This document shows positions 1 to 8,794 of a stretch of 53,864 nt of DNA, piece after piece (position 1 is the stretch's first letter; each line of letters starts with the position of its first letter). Source of the stretch: Gammaproteobacteria bacterium (lineage in GTDB: Bacteria; Pseudomonadota; Gammaproteobacteria; Pseudomonadales; Azotimanducaceae). The position numbers were made by a program, and so were the translations under genes. The stretch lies in assembly GCA_009841635.1 (NCBI GenBank), contig VXLJ01000021.1:1-53864 (forward strand). The letters run 5' to 3'. A model generated the notes under the pieces. That model saw only the letters and a list, made by a program, of their open reading frames with translations. It had not been told where the DNA came from and did not search any database.

Positions 1-2
1 GA

Positions 3-599
3 ATTGACTCAATTTCAAACCAAAACCAGCTGCAATCCATTGAGCAATATCACCTTGAATCATCGACGCAAATCGCTGAAATTCGCGCTGCGGAATCCGC
101 CACAGCCCTTGAAAACACCCAAGGCTGGCAGTTTGAAAACGTGACGATCAATGCGTTTCACAACGATTACGTGCAACTTGAGACCCAAGCGCAAGGCTTT
201 TGGAATACACCGCGTTCTGCCGAAGCGCTCACCGTTGCGTTCTCAACTGAGCCACGAAAAATGTCACTGATCGAGTTGGCCGAACAAATCGAAGATCTAA
301 AAGTTGTCAAACGCGATCCAACGCCTTATCAAGTTGAATTCTGGTCTAAGCTCACGAAACCGCTAAGCGTCTTTGGTCTTGTGCTGATTGCACTTGGGTT
401 TGTCATCGGCTCAACGAGAGAAATGGGCATGGGCGCACGTTTGACCTTTGGTATCGGGGTTGGGTTTGCGTTCCATTACTTTCAGACACTGGTCGCTCCC
501 ATGACCATCGTGTTCGCGCTTCCGCCTGCGGTTGCGATTAGTGTGCCGATCATGCTTGTGTGGGTGGTCGGCATGTTGGTGGTGCGTCGTGTGGCGTAG
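3..599 (+). CDS. lptG: LptG C-terminal part (LPS export ABC transporter permease), 5' end outside window
   Basis: The reading frame is open from the first bases of the window to a TAG stop at 597-599, so the gene is cut by the window edge rather than starting at the internal GTG at 141. The visible part has a periplasmic beta-rich stretch (residues around FENVTINAFHNDYVQLE) followed by the short EPRKMSLIELAEQIEDL segment and three hydrophobic helices, the arrangement seen at the C-terminus of LptF/LptG permeases. Known role: LptG with LptF and LptB forms the inner-membrane ABC transporter that extracts lipopolysaccharide and feeds it to LptC/A/D. It is followed 98 bp downstream by gltX on the same strand. 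LptF is the alternative, but it normally precedes lptG, and the C-terminal motifs fit LptG better. Confidence 0.8.
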   Translation: MDSISNQNQLQSIEQYHLESSTQIAEIRAAESATALENTQGWQFENVTINAFHNDYVQLETQAQGFWNTPRSAEALTVAFSTEPRKMSLIELAEQIEDLKVVKRDPTPYQVEFWSKLTKPLSVFGLVLIALGFVIGSTREMGMGARLTFGIGVGFAFHYFQTLVAPMTIVFALPPAVAISVPIMLVWVVGMLVVRRVA

Positions 600-697
600 G
601 ACCATCTTGAAATCTCATTTCGAATTCAGGAAAACTCGACCGAAGCTCTAAGCTTTTAGGTTCGACGAATGAGTATTCCCAGACAGCAGCATTTGGT

Positions 698-2185
698 ATG
701 ACGGTTAGAACTCGCATCGCGCCATCGCCAACGGGCACGCCACACCTAGGGACGGCGTATATCGCGCTTTTCAACAAGGCGTTTGCCGAACAGCAGCAAG
801 GTCAATTCATCCTACGCATTGAGGATTCCGACGCTGCGCGAAGTACCAAAAAGTCCGAAATCGACATTTGCGAATCGTTGCAATGGTTGAACTTGCGTTG
901 GGATGAAGGTCCTGACGTAGGTGGCCCACGCGGCCCCTATCGCGTGAGTGAACGATTGCCCATTTATCGTGAGCATGCACAACAACTGCTCCACAACGGC
1001 TGCGCATTTCGTTGTTTCTGCTCACCTGAACGCCTCGTCGAGGTTCGTCAAGCACAACAAAAACGTAAAGAAACACCGAAATACGACGGTCATTGTTTAG
1101 GACTCAGCCCACAAGAATCGAAGCGGCGCGCCGATGCCGGTGAACCTTTTGTGGTTCGACTGCGTGTGCCGCCGGATGGCGAATGCACGTTCACAGATCA
1201 GATTCGCGGTGAGATCACGATTCCTTGGCAGCAAGTCGATATGCAAGTTTTGGTCAAGTCGGATGGTTTTCCAACCTATCACCTTTGTGCAACCGTCGAC
1301 GACCATTTGATGGGCATCACCCATATATTGCGAGGTGAGGAATGGTTGTCATCTTGTCCCAAACATGTGCTGCTCTATGACTATTTCGGTTGGGACTTTC
1401 AAAAACTCTATCACTTGCCGCTATTGCGAAATAAAGATCAGTCGAAGATGTCCAAGCGCAAGAATCCGACTGGCATTCACTACTATCGTGATCGCGGCTA
1501 TATACCTGAAGCGTTGCTCAATTACCTCGGGACCATGGGTTGGTCAATGCCCGATGGACGCGAGCAATTCAGCTACGACGAATTTGTCGAAAAGCTTGAT
1601 TTAAAGCGGATTACGCCACGCGGGCCCGTTTTCGATAGCGAAAAACTAGACTGGCTGAATGGCGTGTATTTACGAGATTTGGATGATGCCGACTTTCAAA
1701 ATCGCTACCTGGCGTGGGCACAGCGTGCAGATCTCGGCAAGTTATCTTCGATGCTAAAAGAGCGCGCCGAGAGGTTCGATCAAGTCTTGCCACAAGTTGC
1801 TTACTTAGTCGGCGAACCAGCACCATTCGATGCTGATTCATTCGTGCACAAATCGCTTGTAAACGAAGACATCGTGAAGATTCTTGACTTCGCCGAACGT
1901 ACGCTTGACACAGTCGCAGATTGGCAATCCGAAGCGATTGCAGCTGCGCTACGCTCGACTGCAGAGAAGTGTTCATTTAAACCGCGTGAATTTCTAGCTC
2001 CGTTATTTGTCGCGATTTCCGGTAAAAAAGTCGCATTGCCGCTATTCGATTCAATCGAAACGCTCGGGGAAGAACTCACGCGCGCTCGCTTACGTACCGC
2101 GATCGACTTTCTCGGCGGCATCTCGAATAAAAGCCGAAAGAAACTCGATAAAGAGTGGGAGGCTCTTTTCAGCTCCGACGCTTAG
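698..2185 (+). CDS. gltX: Glutamate--tRNA ligase
   Basis: Class I aminoacyl-tRNA synthetase of 495 residues that charges tRNA-Glu with glutamate in the cytoplasm. The N-terminus carries the HIGH-type signature (SPTGTPHLGTAY, about residues 10-21). The KMSKS-type loop reads KMSKRKNP near residue 250, followed by the usual anticodon-binding helical domain. Length matches bacterial GltX. The ATG at 698 begins MTVRTRIAPSPTG, which is the expected N-terminus. The gene stands alone after lptG and converges on a hypothetical gene on the minus strand. Whether it is discriminating or also charges tRNA-Gln cannot be decided here because no gatCAB or glnS lies in the window. Confidence 0.95.
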   Translation: MTVRTRIAPSPTGTPHLGTAYIALFNKAFAEQQQGQFILRIEDSDAARSTKKSEIDICESLQWLNLRWDEGPDVGGPRGPYRVSERLPIYREHAQQLLHNGCAFRCFCSPERLVEVRQAQQKRKETPKYDGHCLGLSPQESKRRADAGEPFVVRLRVPPDGECTFTDQIRGEITIPWQQVDMQVLVKSDGFPTYHLCATVDDHLMGITHILRGEEWLSSCPKHVLLYDYFGWDFQKLYHLPLLRNKDQSKMSKRKNPTGIHYYRDRGYIPEALLNYLGTMGWSMPDGREQFSYDEFVEKLDLKRITPRGPVFDSEKLDWLNGVYLRDLDDADFQNRYLAWAQRADLGKLSSMLKERAERFDQVLPQVAYLVGEPAPFDADSFVHKSLVNEDIVKILDFAERTLDTVADWQSEAIAAALRSTAEKCSFKPREFLAPLFVAISGKKVALPLFDSIETLGEELTRARLRTAIDFLGGISNKSRKKLDKEWEALFSSDA

Positions 2186-2206
2186 CTCACCATCGTCAGC
2201 TGGCGG

Positions 2207-3142
2207 CTATAGCAAAGGCAGCAACTCGCGTAGTTTTGCTACGGCCAGCGTTTCCGCTTCTTCTGCTTGGCGCACCGCTTGCTTTTTCTTTTCGCGTTCT
2301 AACTGCAGGTCTGAAGCAGTGAACATCGCTTGCGCGCTCTCTCGATAGGCTGCAGCAATCTGTTTGGTGAGGTCCGTTGCACCGTTCATGTCGCCATTCA
2401 ATCCCTCAAAATAGCGTGAGGTCATCATCTTGCATTCACCCCACACAACGCCATTCCACCAAGCACCGTGTTGTTCACCTTGTCCGTCATCGAGTGCTTG
2501 TTGCCATTTCGGATAAGCAGCTGGTCCCATGCCGTAGCGCTCGTCATACGAGTGAGAGGCATGTTCGTCCCACACCGTCAAGCCGTACGTGATTGCTTGT
2601 CGCAAGATGTCACGTGTAGCGTGTGTGTCACTGTTCGTCGTAACGGCAAACGCACCGATTGGTGGCCCGTCACTAAATCCCTGCCACGAGCCGTAGTCCA
2701 ATCTTGGTGGTGTGGATTCGACCGTTGGTGCCCAAGGTTGCGCTAGTACGAATCCTTCATCGTCGAAGCCTTGCACGACTTGATGGTCCAGGCATAGGAT
2801 CGTGCAAACATTCCCCTCCACCAAAGCTTGCTTGAGAATCGATTCAAATTCAGCGCGCTCGGCTTCTGATGAGCGTGCTGGGAATGTCATCCCAATCATC
2901 TCGACATCAAGATTCAGATTGCTGAACAACTCAAGCATGGGTGATGTTTGCCAAACGTAAGGACCGCTAGGACATAGATCAAAACTCACATTGGTAACGA
3001 ACCCGTGACCGGAACCAACAAATAACTCCGGCGTTGTCCAACTCAACCCGTAGTAGGTGCTCGCGGCTTGCATGACGCCGAGTTGCGACGTGTCAAGGGG
3101 TGGTTGGGTGATGTCGATCGAAAAATGTGACGGCGTACTCAT
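2207..3142 (-). CDS. BtrH-like hypothetical protein
   Basis: 311 residues, no signal peptide or membrane segment. The middle contains a stretch resembling the BtrH N-terminal/DUF4872 type of papain-like acyl-transfer or peptidase-like proteins: an early GLSWTTPELFVGSGHG segment, then CLDHQVVQGFDDEGFVLAQPW, and a C-terminal helical part with AYPKWQQALDD. The position where the family usually has a catalytic Cys near the N-terminus reads MQAAS, so it may be inactive or only distantly related. The C-terminal 50 residues are highly charged and probably coiled coil (QLEREKKKQAVRQAEEAE). It faces gltX convergently, and its start lies immediately beside the promoter of tRNA-Ala. The family link is by eye only, and the function is unknown. 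Confidence 0.6.
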   Translation of the reverse strand: MSTPSHFSIDITQPPLDTSQLGVMQAASTYYGLSWTTPELFVGSGHGFVTNVSFDLCPSGPYVWQTSPMLELFSNLNLDVEMIGMTFPARSSEAERAEFESILKQALVEGNVCTILCLDHQVVQGFDDEGFVLAQPWAPTVESTPPRLDYGSWQGFSDGPPIGAFAVTTNSDTHATRDILRQAITYGLTVWDEHASHSYDERYGMGPAAYPKWQQALDDGQGEQHGAWWNGVVWGECKMMTSRYFEGLNGDMNGATDLTKQIAAAYRESAQAMFTASDLQLEREKKKQAVRQAEEAETLAVAKLRELLPLL

Positions 3143-3159
3143 AGTGAAGGCCTGATTAT

Positions 3160-3190
3160 TTGCATGCTCATGTGGTTTCGATTTTATAAT
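3160..3190 (+). promoter_or_regulatory. Sigma-70 promoter of tRNA-Ala
   Basis: TTGCAT at 3160-3165 and a perfect TATAAT at 3185-3190, spaced 19 bp (18 if the -35 is read one base later). The predicted start lies about a dozen bases before the tRNA 5' end. The promoter sits in the short gap between the divergent hypothetical gene and the tRNA. Confidence 0.65.
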
Positions 3191-3208
3191 CGATTCCGAA
3201 CCGCACGT

Positions 3209-3284
3209 GGGGCCATAGCTCAGCTGGGAGAGCGCAACAATGGCATTGTTGAGGTCGGCGGTTCGATCCCGCCTGGCTCCACCA
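3209..3284 (+). tRNA. tRNA-Ala (anticodon GGC)
   Basis: A 76-nt cloverleaf reads directly from the sequence. The acceptor stem GGGGCCA/TGGCTCC contains the G3:U70 wobble pair that identifies alanine tRNAs. The D arm is present as AGCTCAGCTGGGAGAGCG. The anticodon arm CAACA/TGTTG has loop ATGGCAT, giving anticodon GGC. The T arm contains GGTTCGATCC, and the terminal CCA is encoded. It is a single gene, not part of an rRNA operon. Confidence 0.97.
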
Positions 3285-3303
3285 AGCTGCTTTTTCTGAG
3301 CGG

Positions 3304-3726
3304 TTATTTCCCTTCGACGATCTCAATGCTCACACCATCTGGCGCAGCCAGATAACAGATTAGATTGCCTGGGTTGAATTCCCAAGGCTCAACCGCAAAC
3401 TCAGCCCCTTTACCTCGCAAACTCTCGCAGTAAGCTTTTAAATCGCCGCGGTAGGTATACCCGAAATGATCGGTCCCCCACTCGTTGTGGCTCGAGTAAT
3501 CCGCATAGTCCCGCATGGGCGTTGGTTCAGCAGGTTCTTCGCCTTCGCGCTGCCCCCGAATCAGTAAAGTCATGCCGCCTACATGCACATTGATTTGCGG
3601 CGCATTTCTAGTTTCATAGCTGCCCCTGATCGTGCCGCCAAGCACATCCTCATACCACTTCGCCGTCGCATGAGGATCCTTCGCCAAGAGGTGAATGTGA
3701 TCGAATGTCAGTTTACCGTCGTCCAT
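3304..3726 (-). CDS. VOC (glyoxalase/bleomycin-resistance-type) family protein
   Basis: 140 residues with the beta-alpha-beta-beta-beta fold pattern of vicinal oxygen chelate proteins. The first half opens with FDHIHLLAKDPHATAKWYEDVLG, where the His after FDH(I) is a usual metal ligand. The second half ends in YLAAPDGVSIEIVEGK, where the Glu in IEIVE is the other expected ligand. Members bind a divalent metal and act as lyases, isomerases, extradiol dioxygenases or drug-binding proteins, so substrate cannot be assigned. The start ATG at 3726 is preceded by a purine-rich GAGAGAAG. It stands alone between tRNA-Ala and the GH32 gene, transcribed away from the latter. Confidence 0.8.
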   Translation of the reverse strand: MDDGKLTFDHIHLLAKDPHATAKWYEDVLGGTIRGSYETRNAPQINVHVGGMTLLIRGQREGEEPAEPTPMRDYADYSSHNEWGTDHFGYTYRGDLKAYCESLRGKGAEFAVEPWEFNPGNLICYLAAPDGVSIEIVEGK

Positions 3727-3836
3727 GCTTCTCTCAATTGCAAGCCATGCGTCTCAGTATTGTGCCTTATCCGCTCGATCGAGTTAACTGCGAAGCGCCC
3801 TTTTAAAATCGCTAAGCCTGTCTAGCACGCGTTGCC

Positions 3837-5414
3837 ATGTCTGAAAATCCCAAGTCGAAAGTACCTTTCACCGTATTCCCAACGGACTTGTTCGAGCAGC
3901 GCGAAGCGCTCGCATCGAATCCGCTGCTGAATCGCATGAAGGAGGTCCGCAAGAACCAAACGGACCCACACCGACCGCATTACCACTATGTGAATCCCGA
4001 AGGCGTGCTCAACGATCCGAATGGTCTGTGTTACTGGAAGGATCAATGGCATCTGTTTTATCAAGGCTACCCGCCTGATGACGAGCGCCAACATTGGGGG
4101 CATGCCATCTCAAGAGATCTCATGCATTGGGAAGATTTGCCATACTGCATCTATCCGTATCCGGAAGATCGCTGTTACAGCGGTTCGACATTCGTTGAAG
4201 ACGACCGGGTGATTGCGATGTACCACGGCACGCGTTGCGGCAACATGATTGCCGTGTCATCTGATCCCTTGTTGCTAAATTGGGAAAAAGTAGGCGGTGA
4301 CGAGCCGGTGATACCCATCCCAGCAGACGGGGAGAATGTGGCATACAACGTGTTCGATCCCTGTATTTGGCGGTCGAACGGCAAGTATTACGCATTGTCG
4401 GCCGGCCAACGCGCCGATGGGCCAGGCGGTCAGAACGTTGCGACGGATTACCTCTTTGAGTCAGACAATCTCAAGGACTGGACCTACTTGCACCCATTCC
4501 TCGAGGGCGATCGCTATTCTCGCGTTGGTGACGACGGTGCTTGTCCGTATTTCTGGCCGCTAGGCGACAAGCACATTCTGTGTTTCTTCAGCCATTCGAG
4601 CGGCGGCCAATATCTGCTCGGCGACTACGATGAAGAACGGCAGAAGTTCACCGTCACTTACGGCGAGAAATTCAATTTCGGTCCGCCTGGTCCGGGTGGC
4701 GTGCACGCTCCTTCGGCGACACCACTTGGCGACGGCTCCGTGATCGTCATCTTCAATATGAACCCAGGCAAGAAAACCGTAGGCTGGGACCAAATCATGT
4801 CCTTGCCGCGCCGCTTGACGCTCGCCGAGAGCGGCAATGATGTGCATATGGAACCCGTTGGCGACGTCGAGTCGATGCGTGGCGAGCTGACTGAGTTGAA
4901 GCCGTTCAATCTACAAGCAAACACCGACGTTGCGCTTCGTGACTTGGAAGATGTTGCAGACGAAGCGCTTCGCGGTAACGTCTACGAACTGCAAGTTGAA
5001 TTGCAACCGAGTCGCGCATCGATGGTCGAACTCAAGGTTCTGCAGTCGCCAAACCAAGAGGAGTTCACGCGCATATCGGTTTATCGCGAACGCGGTTACC
5101 CAGATCGAGCAACTTTCACACGCCAGAGACGCACGACATTCGTGACGCTCGACAATGCGTACGCTTCACTAGACCCTGGAGTTCACTGTCGTGCACCTGA
5201 GACCTTAAATGTTTACATTGAACCAGAAGAACCGATTCAATTACGGGTGTTTGTCGATCGTTCGATCGTTGAAGTATTTGTGAACAATCGCAAGGCTGCC
5301 GCACTTCGTGTGTACCCATCACGCGACGATAGCATTGAAATATCCATGCGTTCGCAGGGTTCGAGTACGCAAGTAAGCGAGCTAAAATTTTGGCCGCTCG
5401 GCTCCATCTATTAG
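3837..5414 (+). CDS. Glycoside hydrolase family 32-like protein, acid/base Glu apparently replaced
   Basis: 525 residues with the GH32 five-bladed propeller signature near the N-terminus (GVLNDPNGLCYWKDQWHLFYQ; candidate nucleophile Asp60) and a C-terminal beta-sandwich containing RVFVDRSIVEVFVNN, a very typical GH32C strand. GH32 enzymes hydrolyse or transfer beta-fructosyl groups (sucrose, inulin, levan). The second catalytic-region motif reads VFDPCIW around Asp174 instead of FRDP. The motif that normally carries the acid/base Glu (ECP) reads DGACPYFW, with Ala235 in the Glu position. No signal peptide is visible, so it looks cytoplasmic. It starts a plus-strand run with a monooxygenase 27 bp downstream and an enoyl-CoA hydratase after that. 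The fold assignment is confident. The activity is uncertain because of the altered motifs. Confidence 0.8.
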   Translation: MSENPKSKVPFTVFPTDLFEQREALASNPLLNRMKEVRKNQTDPHRPHYHYVNPEGVLNDPNGLCYWKDQWHLFYQGYPPDDERQHWGHAISRDLMHWEDLPYCIYPYPEDRCYSGSTFVEDDRVIAMYHGTRCGNMIAVSSDPLLLNWEKVGGDEPVIPIPADGENVAYNVFDPCIWRSNGKYYALSAGQRADGPGGQNVATDYLFESDNLKDWTYLHPFLEGDRYSRVGDDGACPYFWPLGDKHILCFFSHSSGGQYLLGDYDEERQKFTVTYGEKFNFGPPGPGGVHAPSATPLGDGSVIVIFNMNPGKKTVGWDQIMSLPRRLTLAESGNDVHMEPVGDVESMRGELTELKPFNLQANTDVALRDLEDVADEALRGNVYELQVELQPSRASMVELKVLQSPNQEEFTRISVYRERGYPDRATFTRQRRTTFVTLDNAYASLDPGVHCRAPETLNVYIEPEEPIQLRVFVDRSIVEVFVNNRKAAALRVYPSRDDSIEISMRSQGSSTQVSELKFWPLGSIY

Positions 5415-5441
5415 GGTTTATTCAGGCCGAGTTAGATAGCT

Positions 5442-7043
5442 ATGGTTGAGTCTTCTCGAACATTCGACGCGGTCGTCGTCGGTGCCGGTTTTGCAGGCAT
5501 GTACATGTTGCATCGCTTGCGCGAACTTGGTTTTCAAGCAGTGAGTTTTGAACGTGCCGACGGTGTCGGTGGCACCTGGTATTGGAATCGCTATCCCGGT
5601 GCGCGTTGCGATGTAGAGAGCTTGGAATATTCGTACTCGTTCTCGGCCGAATTGCAACAGCAATGGGAATGGAGTGAACGCTATTCCGGCCAGCCTGAAA
5701 TCCTCAAGTACGCCAACCACGTCGCAGATCGCTTCGATTTACGTAAAGACATTGAATTTGAGACGTCTGTCGTCTCGGCCAAATTCAACGAAGCCGCGAA
5801 ACACTGGGTTGTCTCGACAGATCGTGATGAAACGGTGATTAGTCGCTTTCTCATCATGGCGACTGGTTGCCTCTCGTCGACCAATATGCCCCAAATCGAC
5901 GGTATTGATACGTTTGAAGGCGAGACCTACCACACAGGCGAGTGGCCGCATGAACCGGTCGATTTAAACGGCAAACGAGTAGGCGTGATCGGTACCGGCT
6001 CGTCCGCCATCCAAGCGATCCCTTACCTTGCGAATGAAGCAGCTGAGCTCGTCGTGTTTCAGCGTACGCCGAATTTCTCCATCCCGGCTCGCAATCGATC
6101 TGCAGATCCAGCTGAAGTGGATGCGGTGAAAGCCGATTATGAAACGTTCCGTGCAGTCAATCGCATGGCCCCAGCAGCCATTCGAGGCACCATGCCAGGT
6201 CGCGATCAATCTGCACTCGACGTGGCAGAACCGGAACGCACTGAGGAATTGTTGAAACGTTGGGAGCATGGCGGCTTTGCTTTTATGGGGGCGTTCAACG
6301 ATCTCGGCTTGAATAAAGCATCGAACGACATCGCGGCAGAATTTGTGCGCGAACGCATTCGCGATATCGTCGATGATCCTGAAGTTGCTGAAACGCTTGC
6401 GCCACACAACGTCATTGGTTGCAAGCGGATCTGTTTAGATACGAACTACTTCGAGACTTACAACCTCCCGCACGTCAAACTAGTCGACATTAATAAGGAC
6501 CCAATCGAACGCCTAAATGCCAACGGCGTGAAAACCGCAGCGTCTCAGTATGACTTTGACGTGGTGGTGTTCGCAACGGGTTTCGATGCGATGACAGGCA
6601 CCTTATTGCGGATCGATATTCAAGGTTTGAACGGCCAAAGTTTGCAAGACAAATGGGCTGAGGGACCGAAGACATACCTAGGTCTCACCACCGCGAACTT
6701 CCCCAACCTGTTCATGATTTCCGGTCCCGGCAGCCCATCCGTGTTGACCAATATGATCGTGTCGATTGAGCAGCATGTCGATTGGATCGCTGCATGCTTA
6801 GAACACATGCGGGCAAATCAACATCAATTGATCAATGCCGATGCCAACGCGGAGACAGAGTGGGTTGCGTACGTGAACGCGATCGCTGACATGACGCTCT
6901 ACCCAACCTGCAACTCATGGTATCTCGGTGCCAATATTCCAGGCAAGCCGCGCGTGTTCATGCCGCACGTCGGTTTTCCAAATTACGTGCAACGGTGTGA
7001 AGAAGTCGTTAACAACAACTACCAAGGATTTGAACTAGCGTGA
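5442..7043 (+). CDS. Flavin-containing monooxygenase, Baeyer-Villiger type
   Basis: 533-residue class B flavoprotein. The FAD-binding Rossmann motif GAGFAG is at residues 14-19 and the GGTWYWNRYPGARCD fingerprint at about 43-57. The Baeyer-Villiger fingerprint F-x-G-x3-H-x3-W is complete at 158-168 (FEGETYHTGEW), and a second, NADPH-binding GTGSSA motif lies near 184-189. Such enzymes insert one oxygen atom into ketones to give esters or lactones, using NADPH and O2. Length and motif spacing match cyclohexanone-monooxygenase-like proteins. It lies 27 bp after the GH32-like gene, and its stop overlaps the GTG start of the next gene (GTGA), so translation is probably coupled. Substrate is unknown. 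A cyclic or steroid-like ketone would be a guess. Confidence 0.88.
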   Translation: MVESSRTFDAVVVGAGFAGMYMLHRLRELGFQAVSFERADGVGGTWYWNRYPGARCDVESLEYSYSFSAELQQQWEWSERYSGQPEILKYANHVADRFDLRKDIEFETSVVSAKFNEAAKHWVVSTDRDETVISRFLIMATGCLSSTNMPQIDGIDTFEGETYHTGEWPHEPVDLNGKRVGVIGTGSSAIQAIPYLANEAAELVVFQRTPNFSIPARNRSADPAEVDAVKADYETFRAVNRMAPAAIRGTMPGRDQSALDVAEPERTEELLKRWEHGGFAFMGAFNDLGLNKASNDIAAEFVRERIRDIVDDPEVAETLAPHNVIGCKRICLDTNYFETYNLPHVKLVDINKDPIERLNANGVKTAASQYDFDVVVFATGFDAMTGTLLRIDIQGLNGQSLQDKWAEGPKTYLGLTTANFPNLFMISGPGSPSVLTNMIVSIEQHVDWIAACLEHMRANQHQLINADANAETEWVAYVNAIADMTLYPTCNSWYLGANIPGKPRVFMPHVGFPNYVQRCEEVVNNNYQGFELA

Positions 7044-7888
7044 GCGAAGAGGCCATTCATACAGAACAACACCTCATTGAATCGCAGCATGACCACCTCA
7101 CGGTGCTGACCATGAACCGACCAGAATCCTTGAACGCGTTCAGTGATGCAATGACGTCAGGCCTGCACGAAGCCATACCGCGACTTGCACAGGACTCAAA
7201 CTGTCGTGCATTGATGCTTACCGGAGCGGGTCGTGCGTTTTCTGCCGGCGGCGACGTGAAAGGTATGGCTGGTGGCGCCGCAACCAGCGGCTCGAATGGT
7301 GAAACCACTCAACCTGTTGAAACGCCCACCGTAGAGCAACGCGCGGCAAACTTGCGCAAGTCCACGGAAATATGCGAACTGTTGCATACGATGCCAAAAC
7401 CAACCATCGCAGCCATCCCAGGCGTTGCGGCCGGTGGCGGTTTATCCGTTGCCTTAAGTTGCGACATTCGCTTAGCCTCATCAAAAGCTCGTTTCACAAC
7501 CGCATTCAACAAGATAGGGTTATCTGGTGACTACGGCGGTACGTACTTTTTGACGCAGCTCGTAGGACCAGCTAAAGCGCGAGAACTGTACCTTGCATCT
7601 GACATCATCGATGCCGAGGAAGCGTACCGCATCGGTATGGTGAATCACGTATTTGATGCGGTTGCGTACGATGATGAAGTCATGAACTTCGCCCAGCGGC
7701 TCGCAGCTATGCCGCCGATTTCATCGGGACTCATGAAGGAGAATCTCAATTTGGCACTGCGTGGTTCGTTGAGCGATGTGCTAGATCTTGAATCGAGCAA
7801 CATCATGACTTGCTTCGATTCGAATGACCACAAGGCTGGTGCTCGCGCTTTCGTAACGAAACGGCCCGCCACGTTTACCGGGACGTAG
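7040..7888 (+). CDS. Enoyl-CoA hydratase/isomerase family protein
   Basis: 282-residue crotonase-fold protein. The oxyanion-hole segments are visible: GRAFSAGGDVKGM in the first and AAIPGVAAGGGLSVALSCDIRLAS in the second, followed by the family's GLSGDYGGTYFLTQLVG region. Crotonases hydrate, isomerise or cleave acyl-CoA thioesters. The start is a GTG that shares four bases with the stop of the upstream monooxygenase, implying coupled translation and a shared pathway, plausibly degradation of a ring-opened product through CoA esters. The usual second catalytic Glu of true hydratases is not obvious in the second segment, where the sequence has Ser and Gly-Asp, so an isomerase or other crotonase activity is possible. 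Confidence 0.88.
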   Translation: MSEEAIHTEQHLIESQHDHLTVLTMNRPESLNAFSDAMTSGLHEAIPRLAQDSNCRALMLTGAGRAFSAGGDVKGMAGGAATSGSNGETTQPVETPTVEQRAANLRKSTEICELLHTMPKPTIAAIPGVAAGGGLSVALSCDIRLASSKARFTTAFNKIGLSGDYGGTYFLTQLVGPAKARELYLASDIIDAEEAYRIGMVNHVFDAVAYDDEVMNFAQRLAAMPPISSGLMKENLNLALRGSLSDVLDLESSNIMTCFDSNDHKAGARAFVTKRPATFTGT

Positions 7889-7906
7889 CGCAACGCGGCA
7901 ACGGCG

Positions 7907-8764
7907 TTAGTGCTCTAAAGCCCACTCATTGTCAGGGGCGTCACCGGCAACCGTCGAGCGCATCATCTTGCGTGGCTGATCATCTGGGCAAGCCCGAGCG
8001 CGATGTAGTACGCAGCGATTGTCCCATATCACCAGGTCACCTACGTCCCATTTATGCCCGAATGTTCGGGGTGGTTGCGCCGCTTCGAATGTCAATTCAC
8101 GGAGCAACTTTCGGCTTGCCGCAAAGTCTTCGCCAACGATATGGCTGGCATGGCGACCCGCAAACAAGATGTGTCGTTTGGAATCTGGATGCGTTTGCAC
8201 CAGCGGATGTTCGACGGGTGGTAATTGCTTTAAGGCTTCGGCGGACATGATTTCGCGGCCGTAATGCCAAGCGTGGCTATACGCATAGTTGTGCACAGCG
8301 ATCTTGTCCGCAAGGTAGTCCTTCATGGACTTGCTTAGTGCATCGTAGCCAGCGCGCATGTCCGCCCACTCGGTTTCGCCGCCTTCCGATGGCACAATGT
8401 GAGCTGCGAGCAGGGATGCCTTTGCAGCTACGCGTTTATAGGAGCTGTCTGTGTGCCAGGTGGAATTCCCAATATTGAATATGCGCCCAATATGGTCAGG
8501 GGGTAATACGTTGCCGTCGTGGTCTGTGTTGCCGATACCCGCTCGCATCGGTTTTTTGTCGACCGGTAGACCTTTTTCGAGCCGACCAAATCGTCGACTG
8601 AACTCGAAGTGTTCTTCGTTCGACAAATTTTGATGAGGAAACACAAGCACTGCATAGCGGTGCCAGGCAGATTCAATGGCTTGAAATTCACGTTCTGCTA
8701 GCGAGTTGAGTTTGACGTCGGTAACAATTGCCCCAAACTGGTCCGTAACCGGTTCGATTCTCAT
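7907..8764 (-). CDS. TauD/TfdA-family Fe(II)/2-oxoglutarate dioxygenase
   Basis: 285 residues with a complete facial triad: His104-Thr-Asp106 in STWHTDSSYK and His254 in NRCVLHRA, plus the 2-oxoglutarate-binding Arg a dozen residues later (QPRKMMRS). The N-terminus (FGAIVTDVKLNSL) is the normal start of TauD-like enzymes. The family hydroxylates small acids such as taurine, 2,4-D or alpha-ketoacid-linked substrates with release of CO2 and succinate. The specific substrate is not readable. It converges on the enoyl-CoA hydratase with an 18-bp gap. A second TauD-type gene lies at 42399-43220. Confidence 0.9.
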   Translation of the reverse strand: MRIEPVTDQFGAIVTDVKLNSLAEREFQAIESAWHRYAVLVFPHQNLSNEEHFEFSRRFGRLEKGLPVDKKPMRAGIGNTDHDGNVLPPDHIGRIFNIGNSTWHTDSSYKRVAAKASLLAAHIVPSEGGETEWADMRAGYDALSKSMKDYLADKIAVHNYAYSHAWHYGREIMSAEALKQLPPVEHPLVQTHPDSKRHILFAGRHASHIVGEDFAASRKLLRELTFEAAQPPRTFGHKWDVGDLVIWDNRCVLHRARACPDDQPRKMMRSTVAGDAPDNEWALEH

Positions 8765-8794
8765 CTCAGCTCATGACCTATTTAATACTCGCCA

